Notes: generated from the sequence alone by a model not told the origin. A stretch of 17,189 bases of DNA from Clostridia bacterium (GCA_017530275.1 JAFXMP010000232.1:1-17189); one strand, 5' to 3'; positions 1 to 7,891 are shown, counted from the stretch's first letter. Numbers and translations: made by a program.

Positions 1-1292
1 CCCTGGATGGAGGACTGGCGGAAGTTGTCGGAGTTGGATTTCATGGTCAGGCGGTACACACCCACCACGATCTGCTTCTGCTTCTTTTCCCTCGCGGCGG
101 AGAAAGATTCGCTGTTGCCGTAGGTTCCGGCGATTTCCAGTACCCGGTCCGCAATGAAATCCTTCCTCGTACGGTTGGATTCCACGATGGCCTGGATCAG
201 GGTCTGGGGCACATCCTGGTAATTGGCCAGCAACTGTTTGGTATCCTTGGGCAGACAGTAGCCGCCGTAGCCGAAGGAGGGATTGTTGTAATAATCGCCC
301 ACCCGGGGGTCTAAGCATACGCCCTTGATAATCGGGGCGGTTTTCAGGTTTTTGATCTCGGCGTAGGTATCCAATTCGTTAAAGTAAGATACCCGCAGGG
401 CCAGGTAGGTGTTCACAAACAGTTTGGTAGCTTCCGCCTCCGTAAAGCCCATGAACAGGGTTTCCACGGGATTTTTCAGGGCCGCCTGACACAGCAGGGC
501 GGCGAAGGTGTGGGCCGCTTTTTCCGTTTGTTCGTTGGTGCCCACGATGATGCGGGAGGGATACAGGTTATCGTACAGCGCTTTGGATTCCCGCAGGAAT
601 TCGGGGCTGAACAGGATATTATCCGCCTGGAACTTTTCCCGCGCGTGCTCGGTATATCCCACGGGCACGGTGGATTTGATGATGATGGCAGGTTTTTGCT
701 TTCGTGCAGCCGTGGTTTTCAGGATCAGGCCGATCACCGCTTCCACGGCGGAACAGTCGAAGAAATTCTGCTTGGGATCGTAATTAGTGGGAGCAGCCAC
801 GATGATGAAATCGGCTTTCGCGTAAGCCTGGGCTCCGTCCGTGGTGGCGGTCAAATGCAGCGTACGCTTGCCAGCCCGGGCTTCGGCAAAGAATTTTTCG
901 ATGTACTCGTCCTGAATGGGCGATTCAAAGCGGTTCAGCTTTTCCACTTTTTCCGACAAGATGTCCACGCAGGTCACTTCGTTGTGCTGGCTCAGCAAAA
1001 CCGCCAGGCTGAGGCCCACATACCCCGCGCCAGCCACCGCGATGCGGCGCGAGGGTTCGTTCTGTTCCGCGGGGGCGGCGTCAGGGGCGTATAGGTCGGT
1101 GGGTTCAAAACCCAGCACTTCCGCCAGCATTTCCAACTGCGAAATAGAGGGGGTGTATTCTTTGGATTCCAGCTTGCTCAGTACGGACCGGTGAATGCCG
1201 GTTCGTTGGGCCAGCTGCGCCTGTGACATTTTTATCGCCTTCCGGCGGGAAACCACCGTTTCCGAAAGCAGCGCCAGGGACAGCCTTCTCAT
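1..1292 (-). CDS. ugd: XRE-type HTH / UDP-glucose 6-dehydrogenase fusion (3' end outside window)
   Basis: About 430 residues are visible, with no stop before the left edge. Residues 20-67 form an XRE/Cro helix-turn-helix ([21 protein letters not shown]..., then a TPS turn and DLY end). A short Ala/Pro/Glu-rich linker (68-80) leads into a Rossmann start at 82 with GAGYVG (88-93). The catalytic cysteine is Cys346 in [14 protein letters not shown], and the visible end resembles the C-terminal domain of streptococcal HasB. Family knowledge: the enzyme oxidises UDP-glucose to UDP-glucuronate with two NAD+, for capsule or exopolysaccharide precursors. HasB-type enzymes are roughly 390-400 residues, so about 40-60 residues should lie outside the window. 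The ATG at 1292 is chosen because TGA lies in frame three codons upstream and AGGAGG sits 10 nt before it. HTH and enzyme are in one uninterrupted frame, so this is a true fusion as read. Self-regulation is only inference. Confidence 0.93.
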   Translation of the reverse strand, partial: MRRLSLALLSETVVSRRKAIKMSQAQLAQRTGIHRSVLSKLESKEYTPSISQLEMLAEVLGFEPTDLYAPDAAPAEQNEPSRRIAVAGAGYVGLSLAVLLSQHNEVTCVDILSEKVEKLNRFESPIQDEYIEKFFAEARAGKRTLHLTATTDGAQAYAKADFIIVAAPTNYDPKQNFFDCSAVEAVIGLILKTTAARKQKPAIIIKSTVPVGYTEHAREKFQADNILFSPEFLRESKALYDNLYPSRIIVGTNEQTEKAAHTFAALLCQAALKNPVETLFMGFTEAEATKLFVNTYLALRVSYFNELDTYAEIKNLKTAPIIKGVCLDPRVGDYYNNPSFGYGGYCLPKDTKQLLANYQDVPQTLIQAIVESNRTRKDFIADRVLEIAGTYGNSESFSAAREKKQKQIVVGVYRLTMKSNSDNFRQSSIQ

Positions 1293-1302
1293 GGGAAATC
1301 AT

Positions 1303-1308
1303 CCTCCT
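1303..1308 (-). promoter_or_regulatory. Shine-Dalgarno site of the HTH-ugd gene
   Basis: AGGAGG on the minus strand, 10 nt before the ATG at 1292. A second ATG directly abuts this site, but it is in another frame and has no spacing. The site therefore supports the start that includes the HTH domain. Confidence 0.8.
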
Positions 1309-1320
1309 TTTTTGGGGATG

Positions 1321-1375
1321 CCCGCCGCTTTTCCATTCGGAAGCGGCGGGACGCGCCACGGCTCCGCCCGTGCGC
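1321..1375 (-). promoter_or_regulatory. Tandem hairpins in the ugd leader
   Basis: Two GC-rich dyads lie back to back just upstream of the ugd Shine-Dalgarno site. The nearer has a perfect 10-bp stem (1321-1330 with 1341-1350, CCCGCCGCTT/AAGCGGCGGG, 10-nt loop). The farther has an 8-bp stem with one bulged base (1353-1361 with 1368-1375). Neither is followed by a U-tract on either strand, so they do not look like terminators. They may shape translation initiation, or in DNA form serve as an operator; both roles are inference. Confidence 0.55.
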
Positions 1376-1443
1376 TCATTCATTCCTGCATTGAAATGTT
1401 GCTGTGAGTAACACAAAAAGGTTTTTCAAGTCTGATTGCCATT

Positions 1444-1472
1444 ATATTACCATTTATTCCAGCAGAAGTCAA
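1444..1472 (-). promoter_or_regulatory. Sigma-A promoter of the HTH-ugd gene
   Basis: Minus-strand -35 TTGACT (1467-1472), 17-nt spacer, -10 TAATAT (1444-1449). The spacing is ideal and the -35 matches 5 of 6. Transcription would start near 1437, giving a leader of about 145 nt that includes the two hairpins. Confidence 0.7.
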
Positions 1473-1524
1473 TCAAAAATCGGTCTGAAAATGGATAAAA
1501 ATGAAGAAAAAATAAAGGCAGATC

Positions 1525-1547
1525 AAAAAAACAGCAAGTTGTTGCTG
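1525..1547 (-). terminator. Weak intrinsic terminator after the GH13 gene
   Basis: On the minus strand CAGCAA-CAAC-TTGCTG forms a 6-bp stem with a tetraloop, followed directly by seven U. It lies about 80 nt past the GH13 stop and just upstream of the ugd promoter, the right place for a terminator. The stem is short and only half GC, hence modest confidence. Confidence 0.45.
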
Positions 1548-1627
1548 AAAACAACAAAAAAGCACCCCCCCCGCCCGACGGGTATGGACAGAGGAGGAAA
1601 TATGCTTATTGATCAAGGGTGGGCTCA

Positions 1628-3697
1628 TTACATCAGCGGACGAAGGATGACCGCGCTTTGGGCTTCCATGGAAATCTGGAACTGACCCTTTTCGGCATGC
1701 CCGGCGAGTTCATCTGTTTTTTGAAATCCCTGGGCATTCGTAGTGAAAACGCGGTGAATAGCGATGCCATCCGGCACGCCCGCGTCCCGTACCGACAGAG
1801 ACACTTCCTGGGCGTGATCCAGATTATTGCAGACCACCAGGACCACGGAATTTTCGTCGAATCGGGCGTAAGCGATCAATCCGTCCCCTGCGCACAAAGC
1901 TTTTATGCTGCCGCGTTTAAGGACGGGCAGTTCTCCGCGCAGATGTGTCAATGCCTGATGCATTTCGATCAGCGTCTGGTTTTCATGACCCCAGGGATAG
2001 GTGCGGCGGTTGTCCGGGTCGGTCCAGCCCACCAGACCGGCCTCGTCGCCGTAATAGATGGTCGGCGCGCCGGGCCAGGTCATTTGAATGACCACCGCCT
2101 CCTGGAATACCGGCACCTGCACGCCCTCTTCCGCCGCTTCGCTGCCTGCGGACTGCAGCCTGCCCACCCGCCCATTGGTGCGAGTGAGGAAACGGCTGTG
2201 ATCGTGATTGCTCAGTTCATTCATGGCGCAATGCAGGCTGGGGGTGGGCAGGCGGCTCATGTTTTCTCCCATAATGGCGAAAAACGCGGGGCCATTCTGG
2301 TACAAGTCGTCTCTCCGATAATCGGAGTGCTTCTCTATACCGGTGAGGAACCAGGTCACGGGTTCCATAAAGGCGTCGTAGTTCATCACCGTGTCCCATT
2401 CGTTTCCCTGCAGCCACGAGGAAGGGTCGCCGTAATGCTCGGCCAGGATCACCATGTTGGGATTCGCCCGCTTGACCCGGCGGCGGAATTCCTGCCAGAA
2501 CAGATGGTTGAATTCCCGGCTGTGGCCCAGGTCAGCCCCTACGTCCAGCCGCCAGCCGTCGATGGAATAAGGCGGGGAAGCCCATTTTTCCGCAACCCGC
2601 AGAATCTCCTCGCACAGCTCGCTGGAACCCTCATAGTTCAGTTTGGGCAGCGTTTCCACGCCCCACCAGGCGTCGTAATTCTTGGGGCCGCTGAATCGGA
2701 AATAGTTCCGATAGGGACTTTCTGGGTTGCCGTAAGCTCCCGGCAGATAGTTCCCGGATTGCTGGTAAATGCCTTCTCTGTCCATCCACCGGTTGAAGGA
2801 ACCGCAGTGGTTGAACACCCCGTCCAGAATGATCTTCATGCCCCGGTGATGCAGTTCCTGACAGAAGCGGGCGAAAAACGTGTCGCTGCCCTTAAGGTTC
2901 ATGCCGCTGGTGGTGCGCAGGATGTATTGGGCGGCGGCGGTATTCTTCCGTTCGCTCTTTTTGAGCGGCGCTTCTTTATCCTGGATCACCACGGTCAGGT
3001 GGGGATCGATATGATCGTAGTCTTGGGTGTCGTATTTATGACTGGAGGGAGATACGAAGATGGGGTTGAAGTAAAGGACCTCCACGCCCAGTTCCTGCAA
3101 ATAATCCAGTTTGTCCATCACGCCCTTGAGGTCCCCGCCGTAAAACACCCGGTAATCCCCGATCTGGGGCGGCTCATCCCAATGAGCGGCATGCCGGATA
3201 TAACCTCCGGAATAGTAGTATTCCCTGTTCCGTACGTCGTTGCGGATATCGCCGTTATAAAACCGGTCCGGGAAGATCTGATACTGCACCGCGCCTTTGG
3301 CCCATTCCGGCACATGAAAGCCGGGCAGGATGCGGAAGGAGTGGGCGGGATCGGGGAAGGGAACGGAATCGGTCAGCGCCGCCCCCGTGCGAAGGTAATG
3401 GATATATTTTCCCTTCCAGGCGATCAGGAAGGCGTAGAAAACGGGCGACGCGTTCTTCACGGAAAATTCTGTTTCATACCAGTCGAACACATCGTCTGTT
3501 TTGAACCGCCGCATATTGGAGACGCGGGTGGGCATCCCCGTCAAAAACGTCACCTGGGCTCCGGCGTTTTTGAGGATGCGCAGGCGAATAGACACCGTAT
3601 CGCCCACCTCGGGCTCGGCGGGGGTGCGGAATAAAGGTGTTTCATCGCTGAAAATTGAAGAAATCAGTTCCTTTTCTTCTACGGGGGAATTAGGCAT
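1628..3697 (-). CDS. GH13 alpha-glycosidase (cyclomaltodextrinase/neopullulanase-like)
   Basis: A 689-residue cytoplasmic protein without a signal peptide, so it should act on internal maltodextrins or glycogen limit products. Residues 1-125 form an N-terminal beta domain. The (beta/alpha)8 barrel follows with the GH13 motifs: QDYDHIDP (225-232), DGVFNH (292-297), GWRLDV with nucleophile Asp385, AEHYG with acid/base Glu420, and SNHD with Asp499. From about 595 there is a C-terminal beta domain. Residues 233-272 are an insert between the fifth and first conserved regions, which I associate with clostridial members of the family. The start has AAAGGAG 9 nt upstream. It lies 114 nt behind glgB on the same strand and may share its transcript. 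The family hydrolyses alpha-1,4 and often alpha-1,6 bonds; exact specificity cannot be read here. Confidence 0.9.
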   Translation of the reverse strand: MPNSPVEEKELISSIFSDETPLFRTPAEPEVGDTVSIRLRILKNAGAQVTFLTGMPTRVSNMRRFKTDDVFDWYETEFSVKNASPVFYAFLIAWKGKYIHYLRTGAALTDSVPFPDPAHSFRILPGFHVPEWAKGAVQYQIFPDRFYNGDIRNDVRNREYYYSGGYIRHAAHWDEPPQIGDYRVFYGGDLKGVMDKLDYLQELGVEVLYFNPIFVSPSSHKYDTQDYDHIDPHLTVVIQDKEAPLKKSERKNTAAAQYILRTTSGMNLKGSDTFFARFCQELHHRGMKIILDGVFNHCGSFNRWMDREGIYQQSGNYLPGAYGNPESPYRNYFRFSGPKNYDAWWGVETLPKLNYEGSSELCEEILRVAEKWASPPYSIDGWRLDVGADLGHSREFNHLFWQEFRRRVKRANPNMVILAEHYGDPSSWLQGNEWDTVMNYDAFMEPVTWFLTGIEKHSDYRRDDLYQNGPAFFAIMGENMSRLPTPSLHCAMNELSNHDHSRFLTRTNGRVGRLQSAGSEAAEEGVQVPVFQEAVVIQMTWPGAPTIYYGDEAGLVGWTDPDNRRTYPWGHENQTLIEMHQALTHLRGELPVLKRGSIKALCAGDGLIAYARFDENSVVLVVCNNLDHAQEVSLSVRDAGVPDGIAIHRVFTTNAQGFQKTDELAGHAEKGQFQISMEAQSAVILRPLM

Positions 3698-3770
3698 GGG
3701 CTCCTACTCCTTTGAAGTGAATTATTTGGCCGTCATAGAATGGACCAATAGGGCGGCGCGAGGATCAATA

Positions 3771-3800
3771 TATTCTCTTTTATAGCTTATAAAGGGAGAT
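3771..3800. promoter_or_regulatory. AT-rich dyad between glgB and the GH13 gene
   Basis: TTTATA-GCT-TATAAA around 3778-3792 is a symmetric AT-rich dyad, extendable through G-U pairs, about 15 nt past the glgB stop. It could be an operator or part of a promoter for the GH13 gene. No good -35/-10 pair accompanies it and no U-tract follows, so the role is open. Confidence 0.25.
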
Positions 3801-3811
3801 CTGCATGGTTT

Positions 3812-5731
3812 TTATGTGGGAAACTCAAAGATGACGGCTTCAAAGGGCCGCAGGCTGTAGGTGAGGCGGTGGGAATAGCCGTCGCATTCCTGCCAGTCGG
3901 CGGTTAGGGGCGGGATGCCGCCGATCTCGGCGGGATTTCCCTGTCCGGGCAGGCTGTCGTAGGTGCTGAAAACGCGCTTGTACAGGCCGCCGAAGGGCAC
4001 GCCCACGGAATAATCGTGGTAGGATACCGGGGAGAAATTCAGCACCACCAGCACCGCGCCGTCATAGTTCCAGGGATTGCGGCGGATGAAAGCCAAAATA
4101 TTGCGGTTGGCGTCGCCCTTATTGACCCACTCGAAGGTGGCAGGGTTCTTGCTGTCGCTGTGCAGGCTGGGATACATCTTGTACAGGCCCAGCAGATTGC
4201 GCACGCACTGCATCACGTCCCGGTGGGCGAAGTCGTCCGTCAAATGCCAGTCAATGCTGTGCTTCACGTCCCACTCTTTTTCCTGGGCGAACTCCTGGCC
4301 CATGAACAAAAGCTTTTTGCCGGGGAAGGTGAACTGCCAGGTGTACAGGGCTTTGAGCTCGCCCATCCGATCCTGCTTTTCGCCCGGCGCTTTCTTTACC
4401 ATTGTGCCCTTGCCGTACACCACCTCGTCGTGGCTCAGCACAAGAATGAAATTCTCTGTGAAAGCGTAATCCGCGATGTGGGTCATTATTTCATGATGGT
4501 ATTTCCGGTATATAGGGTCAAAATTCATATACCGGATCGTGTCGTTCATCCAGCCCATATTCCACTTAAAGGTAAAGCCTAAGCCGCCCTGCTTCACATC
4601 CGCCGTGATGCCCCATTCATCGGATGAATCCTCAGCGATGAGGAAGCCGGTAGTGTTTCCGCAGACCTCATAATTGAGCTGACGCATAAAGTCCATGCTT
4701 TCCAGGTTCATGCGCCCGCTGAATCGATTGGGCCGCCATTCGGAGCGGTCATAGTCGTTATAGAGCATGGAGGCCACCGCGTCCACACGAAGGGCGTCCA
4801 CGTGGAACTCCTTGATCCAGTACATGGCGTTGGCGATCAGGAAGGAGCGCACCTCGGGCTTGCCGTGGTCAAAGGCTAAGGTGCCCCAGACGGGGAATTC
4901 CCGGCGCAGGGGATCGCTGTTTTCATAGAGGGGCGTTCCGTCGAACCAGCCCATGGCGAAAGCGTCCTTGGGGAAGTGGGCGGGCACCCAGTCCAAAATC
5001 ACGCCGATGCCTGCCCGGTGCAGGGTGTTTACGAAGGAACGGAAGTCATCGGGCGTTCCGTAGCGGCTGGTGGGGGCGTAATACCCCGTCACCTGATAGC
5101 CCCAGGACAGGTCGAAGGGATGCTCACAGATACCCATGAGCTCCACGTGGGTGTAGCCCATGTAGGTGACGTAATTCACCAGATCGTCCGCAAGCTGGGT
5201 ATAATTGAGGAAGCCGTCCTCGTCCTCCGGCCCGCGATAGCCCTTCTTCCAGGAGCCAAGATGCACTTCATAAATGGACATAGGGCGTTCCAGCACCTTG
5301 GTATTGTCCCGCTGGGCCTGGTGCGCGTCGTCCGACCACTGGAAGTTGTCCAGCCCCCATACAATGGAGGCGTTGTTGGGCCGCTTTTCAAACCAGAAAC
5401 CGTAGGGGTCGCTCTTATAACGCTTCACTCCATCCGCGCCGGTGACCACATAGCGGTAAGCGTCGCCCTGGCCCACATCCGCCAAAAAACATTCCCACAC
5501 GCCGCTGTCGCCTTCGCTGCGGTGCATCCACTTTTCGTTTTCCCAGCCGGTCTTGGCGGTAATCACAGAAACGTACTGGGCATTGGGGGCCCACACATTG
5601 AACCACGTGCCCTTCACGCCCTCGGCTTCGCCGGAATGCGCCCCTAACTTGCGGTAAACCTCGTAGTCGGTGCCCTGGTGGAACAGGAAGCTGTCGAAAC
5701 CGGTGAATACTTTTCTGGTTTCGTTGTCCAT
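3812..5731 (-). CDS. glgB: 1,4-alpha-glucan branching enzyme
   Basis: A 639-residue GH13 branching enzyme that cuts alpha-1,4 chains and re-attaches them as alpha-1,6 branches in glycogen, in the cytoplasm. Residues about 15-130 form a CBM48-like beta domain (WFNVWAPNAQYVSV). The barrel carries GVILDWVPAHFPKD (242-255), ALRVDAVA with nucleophile Asp317, IAEDSS with acid/base Glu367, and LSHDEVV with His434-Asp435. Branching-enzyme features include YEVHLGSW (154-161), WGYQVTGYYAPTSRYG (210-225) and LLFMGQEFAQEKEWD (474-488). Length and motif spacing are normal, and the frame is intact. AAAGGAAGGA lies 7 nt before the ATG. No other glycogen genes (glgC, glgA, glgP) are in the window; the GH13 enzyme downstream is the only partner visible. 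Confidence 0.96.
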   Translation of the reverse strand: MDNETRKVFTGFDSFLFHQGTDYEVYRKLGAHSGEAEGVKGTWFNVWAPNAQYVSVITAKTGWENEKWMHRSEGDSGVWECFLADVGQGDAYRYVVTGADGVKRYKSDPYGFWFEKRPNNASIVWGLDNFQWSDDAHQAQRDNTKVLERPMSIYEVHLGSWKKGYRGPEDEDGFLNYTQLADDLVNYVTYMGYTHVELMGICEHPFDLSWGYQVTGYYAPTSRYGTPDDFRSFVNTLHRAGIGVILDWVPAHFPKDAFAMGWFDGTPLYENSDPLRREFPVWGTLAFDHGKPEVRSFLIANAMYWIKEFHVDALRVDAVASMLYNDYDRSEWRPNRFSGRMNLESMDFMRQLNYEVCGNTTGFLIAEDSSDEWGITADVKQGGLGFTFKWNMGWMNDTIRYMNFDPIYRKYHHEIMTHIADYAFTENFILVLSHDEVVYGKGTMVKKAPGEKQDRMGELKALYTWQFTFPGKKLLFMGQEFAQEKEWDVKHSIDWHLTDDFAHRDVMQCVRNLLGLYKMYPSLHSDSKNPATFEWVNKGDANRNILAFIRRNPWNYDGAVLVVLNFSPVSYHDYSVGVPFGGLYKRVFSTYDSLPGQGNPAEIGGIPPLTADWQECDGYSHRLTYSLRPFEAVIFEFPT

Positions 5732-6144
5732 GCGTTTGTCCTTCCTTTCGCTTGCTTAAGTTTGCCGGGGGGAGGATGATAGAGACGAATTGGGCTTCAA
5801 GGAAATTTGGAGTTGGCTGCCGCTGAAATGGCCTATGATCCTGCCGGACGCCCTGGGCGGTCATGAGGAACAAGGGCGTTTCATTGGTGAAACGGAAGAA
5901 ATTTGTTTTTCTGCCTGTCTATCGATCCGACGACTGAACAATTGCGGATTTGCCGTTTATTTTGCGGGAAAAATGCCATAGGCTCCGTTGCTATGCTGTT
6001 TGGAAATGATTTCTTTCTGTTCATGGAAAGGGGGGAGACCTGGGGCTGGAGCCGGTCACGTCCATCACCCGGAAGGCGGTGCGGATAATTCATTATACAC
6101 CGATTCAGTCCGCAGCGTCTATACTCTGTACAAAATATATTTAC
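5732..6144. other. Long untranslated region upstream of glgB
   Basis: No convincing gene is seen on either strand; short open frames lack good ribosome sites and recognisable composition. Besides the probable promoter it contains a perfect 7-bp dyad CGTTTCA-TTGG-TGAAACG (5877-5894). I do not recognise a known riboswitch class. The minus-strand transcript would carry most of it as the glgB leader. Confidence 0.5.
6092..6121 (-). promoter_or_regulatory. Probable glgB promoter
   Basis: Minus-strand -10 TATAAT (perfect, 6092-6097), 18-nt spacer, and a poor -35 TAGACG (6116-6121). It lies just downstream of the aminotransferase terminator, where a promoter for the next minus-strand unit is expected. 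If used, glgB has an unusually long leader of about 350 nt. Confidence 0.5.
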
Positions 6145-6179
6145 AAAAAAAGAGGAACGACCGGAATGGATCGCTCCTC
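6145..6179 (-). terminator. Intrinsic terminator of the aminotransferase gene
   Basis: On the minus strand GAGGAGCGA pairs with TCGTTCCTC (9 bp, one G-U), followed at once by seven U (6145-6151). It begins about 18 nt after the aminotransferase stop, giving a clear boundary before the glgB unit. Confidence 0.85.
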
Positions 6180-6197
6180 CAGAGAAAACAAACCGGG

Positions 6198-7496
6198 TCA
6201 GGCCGCCGCCTGCTTTTCGGCCAGCAGTTTTTTTGCGCTGACAATGCGCACGCAGAGGGTGAAAATCTCCATGGCGGTTTTCAGGTCCGCCAGGCAGGGA
6301 TAGGTGGGCGCGATGCGGATATTGGAATCGTTGGGGTCCTTGCCGTAGGGCCAGGTGGCGCCGGCGGGGGTCATGGTGACGCCGGCTTTTTTGGCCAAAG
6401 CTACAATGTCCTTGGCGCAGCCCGGCAGGGAGTCAAACAGGATGAAATAACCGCCCAGAGGACAGGTCCAGGCGCCCACTTCCAGCCCTGCCAGGTCCTT
6501 TTCCAGCGTCGCTTCCACTGCCTCAAATTTGGGACGGATGATTTCAGCGTGCTTGCGCATATGCTCCACCATGCCGTGAATGTCGCCGAAGAAGCGCACG
6601 TGGCGAAGCTGGTTCACCTTATCGTGACCGATGGTCTGCCGCCGCAGGTAGGATACGAAATCTTCCATATTGTTGGGGCTGGTAGCGATGGCGGCGATGC
6701 CGCTGCCGGGGAAGGTGATCTTGGAAGTGGAAGAAAATTTGTACACCAGATCGGGGTTCCCCGCCCGTTTGCATTCAGCCAGGATCTCGATCAGATAATC
6801 CTGCTTGTGATCGTACAAATGGTGCATCCCATAGGAGTTATCCCAGAAAATGCGGAAATCCGGCGCGGCGGGTTCAAGCCGGGCAAAGCGCCGCACGGTT
6901 TCGTCGCTGTAAGAAATGCCCTGTGGATTGGAATACTTGGGCACGCACCAGATACCCTTTATGGTTTCATCCTCCCGCACCAGCTTTTCCACGATGTCCA
7001 TATCGGGGCCGGTGGGCGTCATGGGCACGGGAATCATTTTGATGCCAAAATACTCGGTGATGGCAAAATGCCGGTCATAGCCGGGTACGGGGCACAGGAA
7101 TTTCACTTCCGGCAGGCGGCACCAGGGCGTACTTCCCATGACGCCGTGGGTCCATACCCGGCTGATAGTATCGAACATTACGTTCAGGGAGGAGTTGCCG
7201 TAGATGATGATGTCCCGGGGGTTGTTTTCCATCATATCCCCCAGCAATTCCCGGGCTTCCTGAATTCCCGTCAGCTGGCCGTAATTGCGGCAGTCCGTGC
7301 CATCCTCACAGGTGAGATCGCTGGAAGAGTCCAGCACATCCATCATGCCCATAGAAAGGTCCAGCTGCTCCTGGCAGGGTTTGCCGCGGCTCATATCCAG
7401 ATGCATGCCCAAAGCCTGCACCCGCTTGTACTGCGCCTTCAGCTGCGCCAGCTCGGTGTTCAGTTCTTCCACGGTCATTTCCTGATAAGACTTCAT
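6198..7496 (-). CDS. PLP-dependent aminotransferase, Ic / MocR-like subgroup (aspartate aminotransferase type)
   Basis: A 432-residue fold-type I PLP enzyme of the cytosol. Visible active-site features are YGNSSLN (99-105, phosphate region), PKYSNPQG with Asn190, FWDN with Asp219 that would contact the PLP pyridine nitrogen, SSTSK with Schiff-base Lys259, and NIRIAP with Arg394 for the substrate carboxylate. The early MSRGKPCQEQLDLS (35-48) is typical of the Aminotran_MocR family, which includes subgroup Ic aspartate aminotransferases such as the corynebacterial enzyme. No DNA-binding domain is present, so it is an enzyme rather than a MocR regulator. It likely moves amino groups between aspartate or a related amino acid and 2-oxoglutarate; the exact donor is uncertain. 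It is monocistronic, with its own promoter and terminator. A GGAAGGGG stretch precedes the ATG. Confidence 0.88.
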   Translation of the reverse strand: MKSYQEMTVEELNTELAQLKAQYKRVQALGMHLDMSRGKPCQEQLDLSMGMMDVLDSSSDLTCEDGTDCRNYGQLTGIQEARELLGDMMENNPRDIIIYGNSSLNVMFDTISRVWTHGVMGSTPWCRLPEVKFLCPVPGYDRHFAITEYFGIKMIPVPMTPTGPDMDIVEKLVREDETIKGIWCVPKYSNPQGISYSDETVRRFARLEPAAPDFRIFWDNSYGMHHLYDHKQDYLIEILAECKRAGNPDLVYKFSSTSKITFPGSGIAAIATSPNNMEDFVSYLRRQTIGHDKVNQLRHVRFFGDIHGMVEHMRKHAEIIRPKFEAVEATLEKDLAGLEVGAWTCPLGGYFILFDSLPGCAKDIVALAKKAGVTMTPAGATWPYGKDPNDSNIRIAPTYPCLADLKTAMEIFTLCVRIVSAKKLLAEKQAAA

Positions 7497-7542
7497 GGCG
7501 TTTCCCCTTCCATCGTCAAAAATGAATTATCTCATCATTCAT

Positions 7543-7601
7543 CCTGCAAAATTACGGCGTATTCTATGCTTGTAAGCCCACATTTTGCAGGCTGCAAAAA
7601 T
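7543..7601. repeat. Three ATTTTGCAG half-sites in the aminotransferase leader
   Basis: Half-sites occur at 7543-7552 (CCTGCAAAAT), 7582-7590 (ATTTTGCAG) and 7591-7601 (GCTGCAAAAAT). The last two are arranged head to head as a near-perfect dyad. All lie between the aminotransferase promoter and its start codon, the position of a repressor operator. No binding protein can be named. Confidence 0.4.
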
Positions 7602-7633
7602 TAATTTCGCATCTTGTATCGATGCCTGTCCAG

Positions 7634-7660
7634 ATTATCACAATCAGGCGCAAAATGCAA
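7634..7660 (-). promoter_or_regulatory. Probable aminotransferase promoter
   Basis: Minus-strand -10 GATAAT (7634-7639) preceded by TGT, forming an extended -10, with TTGCAT (7655-7660) as a -35 at a short 15-nt spacing. The start would be near 7627, leaving a leader of about 130 nt. Confidence 0.5.
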
Positions 7661-7804
7661 GGGCAGCGCAGCACCTGACGGAATAAAGATTGTCTTTTTC
7701 CTGTTTTTCCAGGCAGGAAAAGGCTTGATCCTGTTCATACCTATGCGGGAGAAGACGATTTGTTTCCGTTGGATAAAGAAAACAGTAAATTTTCAGGTCA
7801 GACA

Positions 7805-7832
7805 TTGCCATTTTTCCCGTATCGGGTATAAT
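7805..7832 (+). promoter_or_regulatory. Promoter of the RmlD-like/AmmeMemoRadiSam operon
   Basis: Plus-strand -35 TTGCCA (7805-7810), 16-nt spacer and perfect -10 TATAAT (7827-7832). The start near 7839 gives a leader of about 50 nt ahead of the ATG at 7892, where an AAAGGA ribosome site is present. Confidence 0.7.
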
Positions 7833-7891
7833 ACCAGTATAGCTCTTGATCATACTGTTTCCACGATGCAGAAAATGAAAGGAACAATGCA

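Larger units (their letters stand above)
1293..1627. other. Intergenic region between ugd and the GH13 gene
   Basis: This 335-nt gap holds the ugd ribosome site, two leader hairpins, the ugd promoter and the weak terminator of the upstream GH13 gene. The AT-rich middle (about 1400-1560) contrasts with the GC-rich flanks. A run of eight C lies at 1565-1572. I see no convincing gene in it. Confidence 0.7.
7497..7891. other. Divergent promoter region
   Basis: A 395-nt gap between the aminotransferase (leftward) and the reductase operon (rightward). It holds the two divergent promoters, the ATTTTGCAG half-sites, and another dyad ATGAAT-(9 nt)-ATTCAT at 7522-7542 close to the aminotransferase start. 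No gene is evident, and I see no T-box core sequence despite the amino-acid-related enzyme. Confidence 0.6.

Noticed and set aside
1105..1416. Open frame overlapping the start of the HTH-ugd gene in another frame
   Set aside because: The ATG abuts the ribosome site, and the translation lacks any motif, whereas the neighbouring frame gives a clean HTH and Rossmann domain.
1602..1685. 27-codon open frame on the plus strand with a good GAGGAGG site before its ATG
   Set aside because: It runs into the 3' end of the GH13 gene on the other strand, I found no plausible plus-strand promoter, and the peptide resembles nothing known to me. The ribosome-site match may be chance.
1619..3634. Open frame of about 670 codons on the plus strand opposite the GH13 gene
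   Set aside because: It is antisense to a gene with complete GH13 motifs; no ribosome site or family signature was seen, and such long mirrors are common in GC-rich coding DNA.
5881..6093. Possible small gene in the glgB upstream region (minus strand)
   Set aside because: No ribosome site and no recognisable sequence; it begins at the expected transcription start itself.
5988..7604. Open frame of about 540 codons on the plus strand opposite the aminotransferase
   Set aside because: Its composition (His/Gly/Val-rich) is that of a reverse-strand mirror, and the minus strand carries a complete PLP enzyme.
7497..7891. T-box or other amino-acid-sensing leader before the aminotransferase
   Set aside because: The leader is too short, and no T-box core or antiterminator/terminator pair could be seen.
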